DNA of 64,000 nt from NCBI RefSeq assembly GCF_030161235.1, contig NZ_BSPW01000001.1, forward strand, positions 1 through 64,000. Direction: 5' to 3'. Position numbers and translations under genes: made by a program. Position 1 is the first letter of the stretch. Each line of letters opens with the position of its first letter. Origin of the DNA: Vibrio zhanjiangensis (lineage in GTDB: Bacteria > Pseudomonadota > Gammaproteobacteria > Enterobacterales > Vibrionaceae). This document shows positions 16,048 to 27,012 of the stretch, piece by piece. The notes under the pieces were generated by a model that did not search any database, was not told the DNA's origin, and worked only from the letters and a program-made list of their open reading frames with translations.

Positions 16048-18612
16048 ATGAACACCGAGGTTGTAAATGATTTAAATAAGTGGGTTTCAGAGCGCCCTCA
16101 GTGGCTCCAGATTGCAGCTACTCGGCTACTTCAGCAGTCTGAGCTTACTGCCAATGACGTCTCTGAGCTCGCAAACCTTTGCCAGCAGGAAGCCGACGGT
16201 AAGCTGCCCAAAACGACCTGTTCCTTTCCTGCTACTGCCTTCTCCCAGGGCGCAGCAGGCTCCCTGCGTTTGTGTTCAATCAGTGAAGTCGAAGGAGTAA
16301 ACGCCCTTGCTCCGAAAAAGCCACTTGAGTTTGGTAAGGGCAATATCACGATTGTTTATGGCAACAACGGGTCAGGCAAGTCCGGTTACGTCAGACTCCT
16401 CAAACATGTATGCGGAGCCCGCGAGACGGGTACCCTCCACCGCAATGTCTATAAGCCCGGCGCGGCAGCACAGAAAGCCTGCATTTCGTTTGAGCAGGAT
16501 GGCGTACCGAAGACTCATACCTGGTCTGGGCAAGGTATCTGCGATGACCTCAACAGCGTTGACATTTTCGACACTTCGTTTGGCAAGGTGTTTGTCAGCA
16601 GCGAAGACGAGGTGAGCTACGAGCCGCCGGTATTATCCTTTTTCAGCTCGCTCATCCTCACATGCGAAAAGGTCGCATCGGCTCTGGACATCGAGGCCAA
16701 CCGGCACCAGTCCAAAAAGCCGAATATCCCGACTGACAAGAAGGTAACTCCTGAAGGTATCTGGTACGAAGCCATCAGCGCCAAGACCAGCACCCAGGAT
16801 ATTGACAAGCATTGCTCGTTTGGCAGTGCTGACGAGACCGAGATGCAAACGCTGCAGCAGCGCCTTGCCGAACAGGCACCGGCGGAAAAAGCGAAGCAGC
16901 TGAGAAAGCAGAAACAGCATATCGACACTCTAGTCCAGGATGCCCAAAAGTATCTGGAGCAATTGTCGGACGAGAGTTACCGACGGATCATCGCTGCCAA
17001 GAAGAAGTCGATTCTCAAAAAGGCAGCGGCAGATACGGCGGCGGAAAAGATGTTCTCCGGTAGCGAACTTGAAGGCATCGGCTCTGATGTCTGGAAAGAG
17101 CTTTGGGAAGCCGCCCGGAGCTATTCCCTATCGGCTGCCTACAAAGAAGCAGAGTACCCGAATGTTTCCGATGGTTCCCGTTGTGTCCTGTGTCACCAGA
17201 CCTTGACCCAGGAGGCCAAGGAGCGGTTGATCTCCTTCGAAAACTTCGTGAAGGGGGAAATGCAGAAAGCCGCAACGGATGCGGCCAAGGAATACGATAC
17301 CGCCAGTCAAACTATCGAGGCGCTACCGACATCGGAGACGCTGAAGACACGTATCGATGCGGCTGGCATTCCACAGGATGTCGCCAGCCAGGTGACGGAT
17401 TTCTTTGCCCAATTACAGGCCAGAAAAGACCTGCTCCCTGGGATCGATTCCGAAGAAGCCATTCCCGACCCACTACTCTCACCGAAATGGATCGAAGAAG
17501 CCAACGCCCAGTCGAAAAACCTCGGTGAACTCGCGGCAAAATATGACGAAGACGCCAAAAGCGACAATCGAGAGGAGATCAAGAAAAAGCTAAACAGCCT
17601 GCAGACCAGAAAGTGGTTGTCTGAACACCGCGCCGCCATTGATGAAGAAGTCACCCGATTGAAGCTGCTGAACCAGATCAAAGCGGCTAAAAAATCCGCT
17701 GATACGACAGCTTTATCAAGAAAGAAAGGCGAGTTGGCAGAAGCATTGATCACGGATGCGTTCGTGCAAAGGTTCAAGGCGGAGCTCAAGGCCCTGGGCG
17801 CGTCTCAGGTGAAAGTCGAGCTCGTGAAGTCAAAAGTCTCCAAGGGCCGCGTCCTTCATAAGCTCCAGCTTCGAGGGGCCTCTCAGAATGGGCTCGCCGA
17901 TGTGCTGAGCGAGGGAGAAAATCGGATCGTTTCCATTGCGGCATTTTTGGCCGATGTCACCGGCAAGAGCAACCAGGCCCCGTTTATCTTTGACGATCCA
18001 ATATCCTCACTCGACCAAAGCTATGAGGAGGCCGTGGTTCAAAGACTGATCGAGCTGTCTGAGGACAAGCAGGTCATTGTCTTTACTCACCGCCTGTCCT
18101 TGCTGGGAACGGTCCGGCATTTTGCCGAGAAAAAGACCATCAAGCCCGATGTGGTGAGCATTCGCTCTGCGGACTGGGGGACCGGAGAGCCAGCTCCCAT
18201 TCCACTTTCACAGAGTGACATCAAATCCGCCCTGAACACACTCATGAATCAGCGGTATCAGGATGCAAAGAAGGCAAGTGAAAACGGCGAGTTTGAACAT
18301 GCCGAAATCTTGCTGAAATCGATATGCAGCGACTTCAGGACATTGGTGGAGCGCTCTATTGAAAATGATTTGCTGTGCGGGGTGGTTCAAAGATTCCAAC
18401 GACCGGTCCATACGTTGAAGCTCAAGGATCTGGCCAAATTGAAGGACGCGGATTGCAATCTCCTTGATTCGCTTATGACTAAATACTCCGGATTTGAACA
18501 CTCGCAGCCAACAGAATCACCTGTGGAGCTGCCGAAGCCAGACGATCTTCTGGCCGATATGACTTCATTAAAAACCTGGCGTGAAGAATATTTGAAGCGA
18601 GCGACACTTTAA
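16048..18612 (+). CDS. RloC-like AAA_13 ATPase, candidate anticodon nuclease
   Basis: 854 residues. An ABC/SMC-like ATPase head is split by a long coiled coil: Walker A GNNGSGKS (105-112), signature LSEGENR (620-626), Walker B FIFDDPISSLD (D649/D650) and an H-loop FTHR. In the middle of the coil is a single CVLC (379-382), the zinc-hook motif that distinguishes RloC from the shorter PrrC. The C-terminal domain has R764-x3-E768, matching the Arg-Glu spacing of the PrrC/RloC catalytic triad, and a candidate H818. PrrC and RloC cut tRNA anticodons when a phage disables the host type I RM enzyme, and the gene lies between hsdS and hsdR, the classic setting. tRNA cleavage itself is inferred. Confidence 0.75.
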   Translation: MNTEVVNDLNKWVSERPQWLQIAATRLLQQSELTANDVSELANLCQQEADGKLPKTTCSFPATAFSQGAAGSLRLCSISEVEGVNALAPKKPLEFGKGNITIVYGNNGSGKSGYVRLLKHVCGARETGTLHRNVYKPGAAAQKACISFEQDGVPKTHTWSGQGICDDLNSVDIFDTSFGKVFVSSEDEVSYEPPVLSFFSSLILTCEKVASALDIEANRHQSKKPNIPTDKKVTPEGIWYEAISAKTSTQDIDKHCSFGSADETEMQTLQQRLAEQAPAEKAKQLRKQKQHIDTLVQDAQKYLEQLSDESYRRIIAAKKKSILKKAAADTAAEKMFSGSELEGIGSDVWKELWEAARSYSLSAAYKEAEYPNVSDGSRCVLCHQTLTQEAKERLISFENFVKGEMQKAATDAAKEYDTASQTIEALPTSETLKTRIDAAGIPQDVASQVTDFFAQLQARKDLLPGIDSEEAIPDPLLSPKWIEEANAQSKNLGELAAKYDEDAKSDNREEIKKKLNSLQTRKWLSEHRAAIDEEVTRLKLLNQIKAAKKSADTTALSRKKGELAEALITDAFVQRFKAELKALGASQVKVELVKSKVSKGRVLHKLQLRGASQNGLADVLSEGENRIVSIAAFLADVTGKSNQAPFIFDDPISSLDQSYEEAVVQRLIELSEDKQVIVFTHRLSLLGTVRHFAEKKTIKPDVVSIRSADWGTGEPAPIPLSQSDIKSALNTLMNQRYQDAKKASENGEFEHAEILLKSICSDFRTLVERSIENDLLCGVVQRFQRPVHTLKLKDLAKLKDADCNLLDSLMTKYSGFEHSQPTESPVELPKPDDLLADMTSLKTWREEYLKRATL

Positions 18613-18656
18613 TTTTATACGCACCTCGGGTTTCAGGGGTTGAAGAGAGATTAGGA

Positions 18657-21600
18657 ATGACACAATACACGCCCAAATTTCAGGAAGAATACAGTGCCAA
18701 GTTACCGGCGCTGACGTTGTTGACCAACCTCGGGTGGTCGTTCCTCTCTCCTGAACTTGCATTAGCCGCTCGTGGTGGCAAGGCCGATGAGGTGGTGTTA
18801 CGCCAGGTATTACGCAGTGAACTTAAGAAGCGCACTTTCATCTTTGCCGGTAAAAGCTACCCGCTGTCTGAAAAGGCGATCGACAACCTGATTGCCGAGG
18901 TGTGTAGCCCTGCATTGAACGAAGGCCTGTTAACCGCCAATGAGCGCCTGTACAACCACCTGCTGTATGGCATCTCGGTCACGGAGTTTGTGGAGGGCAA
19001 AAAGGCGAGCCCAACCGTTGCACTGATTGATTGGCAAAACCCGGCCAATAACAGCTTTGTATTCACCGAAGAGTTTACCGTTACCCGCTCTGGCGGAGTG
19101 GAAAGCCGCAGACCCGACATTGTGTGCTTTGTGAACGGTATTCCTCTGGTTGTAATTGAGGCGAAACGCCCGGATGGTAATGCCAAGAAGGGCCCCACCA
19201 TTGACGAAGGCATTTCGCAAAGCCTGCGTAACCAGCGTCATGATGAAATCCCGCTATTGTTCGCCTATAGCCAAATGTTGTTATCCATAAACGGCAACGA
19301 AGGCCGCTATGGTACCTGTGGCACACCCGCTAAGTTTTGGGCCGCCTGGCGTGAAGAAGACATCGCAGATAGCCAGATGTACGCCATCAAAAACAAAAGA
19401 CTCAAAAATGAGCAGTTAGCAGGCTTATTCAGCCACCGCCCAGCAAAAGATCTGGATTGGTACCAGAGCCTGACCGCTGCGGGGGAGCTTGCTGTGACTG
19501 GGCAAGATCAATTACTGATCAGCCTGTTAAGCCCTGCCCGGTTGCTGGAGATGACCCGTTACTTCACCTTATTCGATAAAAAGGCTGGCAAAATCGTTGC
19601 CCGTTATCAGCAGGTGTTTGGCATTAAGCGGCTGATTGAACGCATCACTATGAATGATGTAGCCGGTGACGCACAGGGAGGTGCTAATGTCGCGGGAGGC
19701 AGGATGCCGGGAGCGACGAGACGTGAAGGCGGTGTAATCTGGCATACCACAGGTTCGGGTAAGTCATTTACCATGGTGTTTTTAAGTAAGGCGCTGATCC
19801 TGCACGAAAGCCTGAAACAATGCCGTATTTTAGTGGTGACTGACCGGGTAGATTTGGAAACCCAGCTGAGCAAAACCTTTGCCTCTGGCGGCGAACTGGC
19901 CGGGAAGAAAGACAAAGAAGCAGCGATGGCGACCTCTGGTAAACGCCTGGCTGAACAGATTGGCAAAGGCACTGAGCGGATTATCTTCTCGCTCATTCAG
20001 AAGTTTAATACCGCTACCAAAATGCCAGAGTGTGTAAACAACAGCTCTGACATTATTGTGCTGATTGATGAAGGCCACCGCAGCCAGGGCGGTGAAAACC
20101 ACATTCGTATGAAGCAGGCGCTGCCCAATGCCGCATTTGTCGCTTTCACCGGCACGCCACTGTTAAAAGACGACAAGACCACCAATAAATTTGGCCCCAT
20201 TGTGCACGCTTACACCATGCAACGCGCGGTGGAAGACCAGACTGTTACGCCGCTGCTGTACGAAGAGCGCATTCCCGATTTGGATGTGAATGAACGCGCC
20301 ATCGACAGTTGGTTTGAGCGCATTACCGAAGGGCTTTCAGACGAGCAAAAAGCCGACCTAAAGCGCAAGTTTGCCAAAAAAGGCCAAGTATACAGTGCAG
20401 ATGATCGCATTCGTTTGATTGCCTTGGATATTGCCAACCATTTCGTAAAGAACATCGACGAAGGTTTGAAAGGTCAGTTAGCCTGCGACAGCAAAGCCTC
20501 GGCTATCAAGTACAAAAAGTATCTGGACGAAGCAGGCTTGTTTGAATCTGCCGTGGTGATGAGCCCGCCTGATAGCCGTGAAGGTAACACTGCTGTCGAT
20601 GAGGCCACCACACCGGAAGTGACCCAGTGGTGGAAAGACAACGTGGGTAGTCAAGATGAACAGGCTTACACCAAGCATCTGATTGAGCGCTTCGACAAAG
20701 ATGATTCTCTGAAGATACTCATCGTGGTTGATAAGCTGCTTACCGGCTTTGATGAACCTAAAAACGCTGTCTTATATATCGACAAACCCCTAAAAGAGCA
20801 CAACCTGATCCAGGCGATTGCACGGGTAAACCGCCTGCACCCGAAAAAGAAATTTGGTCTGCTCATCGACTATCGCGGCATTCTGGCGGAACTGGATACC
20901 ACCATCCAAAAATATCAGGATCTGGCCTCCCGTACTCAGGGCGGTTACGACATTAACGATATTGCTGGCCTGTACAATCAGATGAGTACCGAGTATAAGC
21001 GCCTGCCACAGCTGTATAAGCAGCTATGGGCCATATTCGATGGCGTGAAAAACAAGAGCGACATTGAGCAATTGCGTCAGGTACTGGTACCAAAGATTGA
21101 AGAGCGTGGCGGCGAGCTCGTTGACGTGCACCTGAAAGTGCGAGAGGACTTCTACGAAGCCCTGACGGCCTTCGCCAGCTGCTTGAAGGTAGCGCTGCAA
21201 TCGGCTACCTTCTTTGAAGACAAGAGCTTTAGCGACCAGGATCGTCGTCACTACAAAGAAACAGTGAAGCAATTTTCCAGCCTGCGCCAACTGGTTCAGC
21301 AAGATGCCGGTGAGAGGATTGACTACGACGAATACGCCGAACAAGTGAAAAAGCTGCTGGACAAGCATGTGGTGGGTGTCGAGGTTAAAGAACCCGGTGG
21401 CGTGTATGAAGTGGGCAAGATGGGACAAAAGCAACAGCCGGAAGACTGGAGCGAAGATAAAACCCGCAACGAAACCGACATCATCAAAACCCGCGTAACC
21501 CGCATGATTGAACAAGAGCTACGGGATGACCCTTATGCTCAGGAAGCGTTCTCAAAACTGCTGCGACAAGCCATTGAAGAGGCCGAAAAGCTATTCGACC

Positions 21601-21989
21601 ACCCACTGAAACAGTACATGCTGTTCCGTGAATTCGAAGAGCAAGTTCAAGACAGACGCTTGAACGACATACCCGATGCTTTTGCCGGTAATCGTCATGC
21701 CCAGGCTTACTTTGGTGTGTTCAAGAAAGTGCTGCCTGAAGCCTTAGCTGTGCTCGACAGCCAGGTTCAGGATAAGTGGATAAAAGTCGCCTTTGAAATT
21801 GACCAGGCGGTAGAAACCTCTGTCGCGGAAAACTCCATCAATCCACAGAACATCGAAGCCGACATCCGCAAAAAGCTACTGCCGCGCATGTTCCATGAAT
21901 GCAAAGCCATTGGTGGCGGAATGGATCAGGCCAAGAAGATTGTTGAGATGATTGTTCAGATCACTCGGGTCGGGTTGAACGTTGCTTGA
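18657..21989 (+). CDS. hsdR: Type I restriction endonuclease subunit HsdR
   Basis: 1110 residues. The N-terminal nuclease domain has the PD-(D/E)xK residues D154, E168 and K170 (RRPDIVCF...VVIEAKRP). The SF2 translocase has Walker A TTGSGKS (K369), DEGH box (IDEGHRSQGG), the TGTPLL motif III and RVNRLHPKK (motif VI region). The C-terminal helical domain mediates assembly with HsdM/HsdS. A TAGGA ribosome-binding site precedes the ATG. It looks intact, so restriction is probably active. Confidence 0.95.
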   Translation: MTQYTPKFQEEYSAKLPALTLLTNLGWSFLSPELALAARGGKADEVVLRQVLRSELKKRTFIFAGKSYPLSEKAIDNLIAEVCSPALNEGLLTANERLYNHLLYGISVTEFVEGKKASPTVALIDWQNPANNSFVFTEEFTVTRSGGVESRRPDIVCFVNGIPLVVIEAKRPDGNAKKGPTIDEGISQSLRNQRHDEIPLLFAYSQMLLSINGNEGRYGTCGTPAKFWAAWREEDIADSQMYAIKNKRLKNEQLAGLFSHRPAKDLDWYQSLTAAGELAVTGQDQLLISLLSPARLLEMTRYFTLFDKKAGKIVARYQQVFGIKRLIERITMNDVAGDAQGGANVAGGRMPGATRREGGVIWHTTGSGKSFTMVFLSKALILHESLKQCRILVVTDRVDLETQLSKTFASGGELAGKKDKEAAMATSGKRLAEQIGKGTERIIFSLIQKFNTATKMPECVNNSSDIIVLIDEGHRSQGGENHIRMKQALPNAAFVAFTGTPLLKDDKTTNKFGPIVHAYTMQRAVEDQTVTPLLYEERIPDLDVNERAIDSWFERITEGLSDEQKADLKRKFAKKGQVYSADDRIRLIALDIANHFVKNIDEGLKGQLACDSKASAIKYKKYLDEAGLFESAVVMSPPDSREGNTAVDEATTPEVTQWWKDNVGSQDEQAYTKHLIERFDKDDSLKILIVVDKLLTGFDEPKNAVLYIDKPLKEHNLIQAIARVNRLHPKKKFGLLIDYRGILAELDTTIQKYQDLASRTQGGYDINDIAGLYNQMSTEYKRLPQLYKQLWAIFDGVKNKSDIEQLRQVLVPKIEERGGELVDVHLKVREDFYEALTAFASCLKVALQSATFFEDKSFSDQDRRHYKETVKQFSSLRQLVQQDAGERIDYDEYAEQVKKLLDKHVVGVEVKEPGGVYEVGKMGQKQQPEDWSEDKTRNETDIIKTRVTRMIEQELRDDPYAQEAFSKLLRQAIEEAEKLFDHPLKQYMLFREFEEQVQDRRLNDIPDAFAGNRHAQAYFGVFKKVLPEALAVLDSQVQDKWIKVAFEIDQAVETSVAENSINPQNIEADIRKKLLPRMFHECKAIGGGMDQAKKIVEMIVQITRVGLNVA

Positions 21990-22003
21990 ATGGGTATAAC
22001 CAG

Positions 22004-22753
22004 ATGAATGTGCCGATTAAACCCCAAAGTCAGACCATGAGCTTCCGCTACGGCGACGAGCAGATTACGTTTGAGCGAGTTAAGCGTCCGCAAGCCACAG
22101 GCAAGGTATTAATCAAGGTTCATCCCGATTGTCGGGTCATCGCATCGGCTCCTGAAGGGGCTGCGAGCGAAGCCGTGTTATCTGCTGTTAAAAAGCGTGG
22201 GCGTTGGATATACGAACAGCTTCGAGATTTCCGCAAACAGCTTGAATTCACCACACCTCGGCAATACATCAGTGGTGAGAGCCATTACTACCTAGGGAAG
22301 CAGTACCTGCTGAAAGTGATTGAAGCGCCTGAGCAGGTTCAAGGCGTGAAACTGCTACGTGGCAAACTGGAAGTATCAGTACGAGCGAAGTCCACCGACA
22401 AGGTGAAAGAGCTACTGACTGACTGGTACAAAGCACGGGCCAAAGAAACCTTCGCCAAGCGCCTCGATGCGATGCTGGAACAAGCCCTTTGGGTAGAGGA
22501 ACGACCACCTCTGCGCATACTGACCATGCAAACCCAATGGGGCAGTTGTTCACCCAATGGCCGCATCACCCTGAACCCACACCTGGTTAAAGCGCCTCGT
22601 GAGTGCATTGATTATGTGATTTTGCATGAGCTTTGCCACATCGCCGAACATAACCACAGCGAGCGGTTCTATCGGTTATTGGGTCAGGTAATGCCAAGGT
22701 GGGAAAATACGAAAGAGCGGTTGGATGGGATGGCTACTGTTATCGCAAATTGA
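22004..22753 (+). CDS. YgjP-type (M48-like/WLM) zinc metallopeptidase
   Basis: 249 residues from the ATG at 22004; an earlier TTG overlapping the hsdR stop is possible. It has the zinc-protease motif HELCH (H208, E209, H212) and the MQTQWGSCSPNGRITLNPHL block characteristic of the YgjP/DUF45 family. Genes of this family are frequently attached to type I RM operons, immediately downstream of hsdR, but their role there is not established. A housekeeping or regulatory proteolysis role for the RM complex is only a guess. Confidence 0.85.
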   Translation: MNVPIKPQSQTMSFRYGDEQITFERVKRPQATGKVLIKVHPDCRVIASAPEGAASEAVLSAVKKRGRWIYEQLRDFRKQLEFTTPRQYISGESHYYLGKQYLLKVIEAPEQVQGVKLLRGKLEVSVRAKSTDKVKELLTDWYKARAKETFAKRLDAMLEQALWVEERPPLRILTMQTQWGSCSPNGRITLNPHLVKAPRECIDYVILHELCHIAEHNHSERFYRLLGQVMPRWENTKERLDGMATVIAN

Positions 22754-22778
22754 TTACTGAATTCATAGGAGCAAATAA

Positions 22779-22862
22779 ATGCACGACTACGCAACAGCTA
22801 ATCAGAAATCAAATCGGAAACTGACACCCTCAAAGCTTCAGATATCTGATAGATCTTGGTGA
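22779..22862 (+). CDS. Possible 27-residue peptide or 5' gene remnant
   Basis: After a good ribosome-binding site (AGGAG, 9 bases upstream) an ATG opens a 27-codon frame (MHDYATANQKSNRKLTPS...). It runs antisense into the 3' end of the XRE gene. It could be the surviving start of a gene lost when the XRE-HNH segment was joined to the hsd operon. Coding is uncertain. Confidence 0.25.
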   Translation: MHDYATANQKSNRKLTPSKLQISDRSW

Positions 22863-23010
22863 GGGTAATGTTCTGATCTCCTCGTTCAATGTGTCCCATA
22901 TAACTACGGTCGATCCCTGCAAGATCAGCCAACGCTTCCTGAGATAAACCTTTCTCTTTTCTAGTTTTACGAACTTTTTCACCAAAAGCGACCAAGCGCG
23001 GATCTTTCAT
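22798..23010 (-). CDS. XRE-family helix-turn-helix regulator (controller-like)
   Basis: 70 residues, a single HTH_3 domain: GEKVRKTRKEKGLSQEALADLAGIDRSYMGHIERGDQNITLTKI. This is the size and architecture of restriction-modification controller (C) proteins and of small phage/plasmid repressors. It sits antisense at the end of the hsd operon, divergent from the HNH gene, so it may regulate itself and that gene. Which promoters it binds is unknown. Confidence 0.8.
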   Translation of the reverse strand: MKDPRLVAFGEKVRKTRKEKGLSQEALADLAGIDRSYMGHIERGDQNITLTKIYQISEALRVSVSDLISD

Positions 23011-23125
23011 AATTGCTCTGCCTAAAAGACAGAACTATCACCAAATGTAGTCTATATCACCACGGGATATATCGCTCATTTTGCATTAATCTGATATTAC
23101 GATTTCAATACACTTGGATAACAAC

Positions 23126-23533
23126 ATGAAGCTAAACACTTTGATTCACCGGCAAGGTGGCTTTTGCTTTTACTGTAGAAAGCCGCTTCTTGAGCGTGAT
23201 GCATCTATTGAACACATCATTCCAAGCTCAATGGGGGATTACCAAGGATTTACCAACCAAGTTGCATGCTGCACACTCATGAATAGCATTCTGCAAGACT
23301 TACCACCAAAGCATAAAATAGAACTGCTTTTGAACTGGTGGGGACGGTCACCTTGTCCAAAGGATATGGCACTTTCCCTTAAAGAAATCGAGAAGCAGCG
23401 ACAGAGCATACTAAATTCAAGTTTTAATGAGCCAATCTACGGCTATAAAGATGGTGGCTTAATAACAGCCGATGAAAATGTAATCTTGGAAGTACCGGAG
23501 GAACTTGATGAACTCCGTTTTAAAAAAGAATAA
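23126..23533 (+). CDS. HNH endonuclease-like protein
   Basis: 135 residues from the ATG at 23126 (a TTG four codons earlier is possible). The N-terminal half has CFYCRKPL, followed by IEHIIPSSMGD and NQVACCTLMNS, i.e. the Cys-x-x-Cys zinc pair and the H...N...N order of a beta-beta-alpha HNH nuclease. The C-terminal half has no recognised motif. Located at the outer end of the island cargo, it may be a further defence nuclease; the target is unknown. Confidence 0.7.
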   Translation: MKLNTLIHRQGGFCFYCRKPLLERDASIEHIIPSSMGDYQGFTNQVACCTLMNSILQDLPPKHKIELLLNWWGRSPCPKDMALSLKEIEKQRQSILNSSFNEPIYGYKDGGLITADENVILEVPEELDELRFKKE

Positions 23534-23834
23534 CCGTTTGCCTAGATGCTTGAGTGGACTTTGTCAAATCAAGAGAAGATAACATAGTGTTGCATTACAA
23601 GGTTTACACCGCTGTTGTTCACTCTTTATCAGCAGGAATATTTAGCTTTTTCTCACCCTGTCGCCATATCGGGTAAGTTCAGGCTTTAAAGAACTAGATG
23701 TTTGCCAGTAAAGAGCAGATCAGAGCAAACATCATACTTATAGTTCTGCAAGAAAGTTTATTAACTAAGAAACCTGATGTCTATATAGTCACCATATAAC
23801 CCGGTACGATAATCCGTGTCTATATAACCCGTAC
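23534..23834. other. Right end of the island, non-coding, with direct repeats
   Basis: No gene is seen. At the boundary lie two near-identical repeats, CATATAACCCGGTAC (23793-23807) and CTATATAACCCGTAC (23820-23834), preceded by CTATATAGTC (23781-23790). The 10-mer CTATATAGTC also occurs near the left end (6321-6330), in the same orientation. These are candidate recombinase-binding sites of the right end. Confidence 0.6.
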
Positions 23835-24092
23835 ATCATCTCCTTCATAAGTGTGTTGATAATACTTGGCTCTTTCTGGAACAAAATGGTTAAAGTGTTT
23901 TTCCATGTCATGACGCACAGTGGGATCGGCATTTTCATTGATAGTCAAACTTGCGGAAGTGTGTTGGATAAATAACTGTAATATTCCGACAGAAAAAGAC
24001 GCAATCTCTGGTAATTGTTGTTCTATTTCATCAGTGATGAGGTGAAATCCGCGTGCCCTTGCTTTGAGTTGAATGCTCTTTTGTCTCCACAT
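23835..24092 (-). pseudogene. yjbQ: 5' half of host yjbQ, separated by the island
   Basis: Encodes the first 86 residues of YjbQ (MWRQKSIQLKARARGFHLIT..., IQHTSASLTINENADPTVR, HTYEGDD). Reading on into the island adds only VRVI before a stop, giving a 90-residue truncated product. The C-terminal part is at 6118-6279. The host promoter remains with this half, upstream of 24092. Confidence 0.93.
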
Positions 24093-24355
24093 GTTGCTTC
24101 CTCCAAAATCTATTTGGCAAATGACATCATTGTCGGTATGGTTAGGATTAGAAGTTATTACAGATTGGGTCGTTTAATTATCATCTAATGTGATTTGACT
24201 CAATAATGTGATTTTGTGACTGAGCCATAATGTCACTCTGAAAATTTATTACAAAGTTTTGTTCGCTTGTTTCGAGATGAGAACAGAACTATTTTTGCTT
24301 AATCGGGGCTGCTAGCAGTCGCAGCTTTCCACACTATCTTGACCAAAACAAGTAG

Positions 24356-26041
<1,686 letters not shown>

Positions 26042-26059
26042 TAGAATATGAATGATGTG

Positions 26060-26086
26060 ACGCCAGCTATTTAGCTGGCGTTTTTG
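26060..26086 (+). terminator. Terminator after pgi
   Basis: Stem ACGCCAGCT/AGCTGGCGT (9 bp), loop ATTT, then a T-run, 19 bases after the pgi stop codon. It may also serve the convergent TIGR03899 gene. Confidence 0.9.
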
Positions 26087-26115
26087 TTCATTGGGATAAA
26101 ATGTGCGCAAGTCGG

Positions 26116-27012
26116 TTAAACGGTGTGATCGATACTGCTCTGAGAGTCAGTATGTAGGGTGAACTTTTGTCCCAGCAGGGCAATTAATTGATCATAATAT
26201 TGCATATTTGGCTTGTTACCGAGTAGCTTACACAGTTCGTTGCCTGTTGGGCTAAACCGGTAATACAGCAGACGAACTCCACTAGTATGGGCTTGAAGCG
26301 ACAGCTCTTTCCCTTGGTAAAATAGCGGGAGGGGAGAATCCAAATCAATGACCCCTGATTCCAATTCTGTACCGTGCATTAGGCCGAGCTCAAATAACAC
26401 CAGCAGACTTGAATAAGGTAGCTGAAAACTACCCACATTTATGTTGCCGGTAATATTACGTTTGCCAAAACTAAAAATTCCCCCTTGAGCACGAAAGCCT
26501 ATTAAAAGCTTGCGGCTCGTATCTCCGCCAAAACTGCATGCGAGAGAAGCTGCTCTTTGTAACACTTGTGCTTCTTTTGGAGACATATCTTTGAGAGTCT
26601 TAAGTGCTTTCATCGAGGTAGAGCCTGGGTTGGTGACTTCTCGTTTTAGTACCTGTGCCCAAAGGCGTTGCATCGATGCATTGTGGACTTCCTGAGCCAT
26701 AGTGAAAAAACGCTGTAGCCAGTCATGGTCTGGGTCTCCAGCGGTTTCATTTTTACATGACATGTGTGCAAGTTTAAGGATGTGCTCGAGATTCTTTTGC
26801 TGGAGTTCTTTTTGTCGTCGCTCACGCACAAGCGCTCGTTCTAACGCGGTTTTTTGTGGCGTCTCTTTTTGTAACAGAGCATCTAATCCGTGAGATTGGG
26901 CAATACTCAGGATACGACTGGCACTGTCTTTGATGTAGTTAGGTTTTTTCTCATGTTGCGATTCAGAAGTTGGCTCATGATCGAGCACCACGGGTTTTTG
27001 TTTCTCGGACAT
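26116..27012 (-). CDS. TIGR03899-type protein of unknown function
   Basis: 298 residues, soluble, with no signal peptide. The N-terminal 60 residues are polar; residues 60-95 form a charged helix (ALVRERRQKELQQKNLEHILKLAHM); the centre (about 105-190) has WLQRFFTMAQEVHNASMQRLWAQVLKREV and SPKEAQVLQRAASLA, which resemble DUF2806-type helical proteins. I recognise it as the vibrio/shewanella family TIGR03899 from its overall sequence and location after pgi. Function is unknown. Confidence 0.6.
   Translation of the reverse strand: MSEKQKPVVLDHEPTSESQHEKKPNYIKDSASRILSIAQSHGLDALLQKETPQKTALERALVRERRQKELQQKNLEHILKLAHMSCKNETAGDPDHDWLQRFFTMAQEVHNASMQRLWAQVLKREVTNPGSTSMKALKTLKDMSPKEAQVLQRAASLACSFGGDTSRKLLIGFRAQGGIFSFGKRNITGNINVGSFQLPYSSLLVLFELGLMHGTELESGVIDLDSPLPLFYQGKELSLQAHTSGVRLLYYRFSPTGNELCKLLGNKPNMQYYDQLIALLGQKFTLHTDSQSSIDHTV

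Larger units (their letters stand above)
6280..23834. mobile_element. Tn554-like site-specific element in yjbQ carrying type I RM and RloC-like cargo
   Basis: The boundaries are set by reconstruction of yjbQ: the left flank ends and the right flank begins with the same ATC (GAT on the yjbQ strand), at 6277-6279 and 23835-23837. The hexamers at the joints read GATATG and GATGTA on the yjbQ strand; Tn554 is known to insert at a GATGTA core without making a conventional target duplication. Inside are a three-recombinase operon plus a TnpC-like gene, a complete spare yjbQ, and a divergent defence cargo. The hsd cargo is visibly richer in G and C than the flanking chromosome and the recombinase genes. 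No transposase of the DDE type is seen. Confidence 0.88.

Noticed and set aside
13259..22753. Many long frames opposite or inside hsdM, rloC and hsdR
   Set aside because: They lie wholly within genes with clear motifs and lack ribosome-binding sites; the higher GC content opens false frames.
12658..23533. BREX, DISARM or CRISPR system in the island
   Set aside because: No pglX/pglZ, brx or drm genes, no cas genes and no repeat-spacer array; the methyltransferase is a normal HsdM with HsdS and HsdR.
6280..23834. Tn7-like transposon or integrative conjugative element
   Set aside because: No DDE transposase, TniQ, relaxase or conjugation gene; the mobility genes are tyrosine recombinases.
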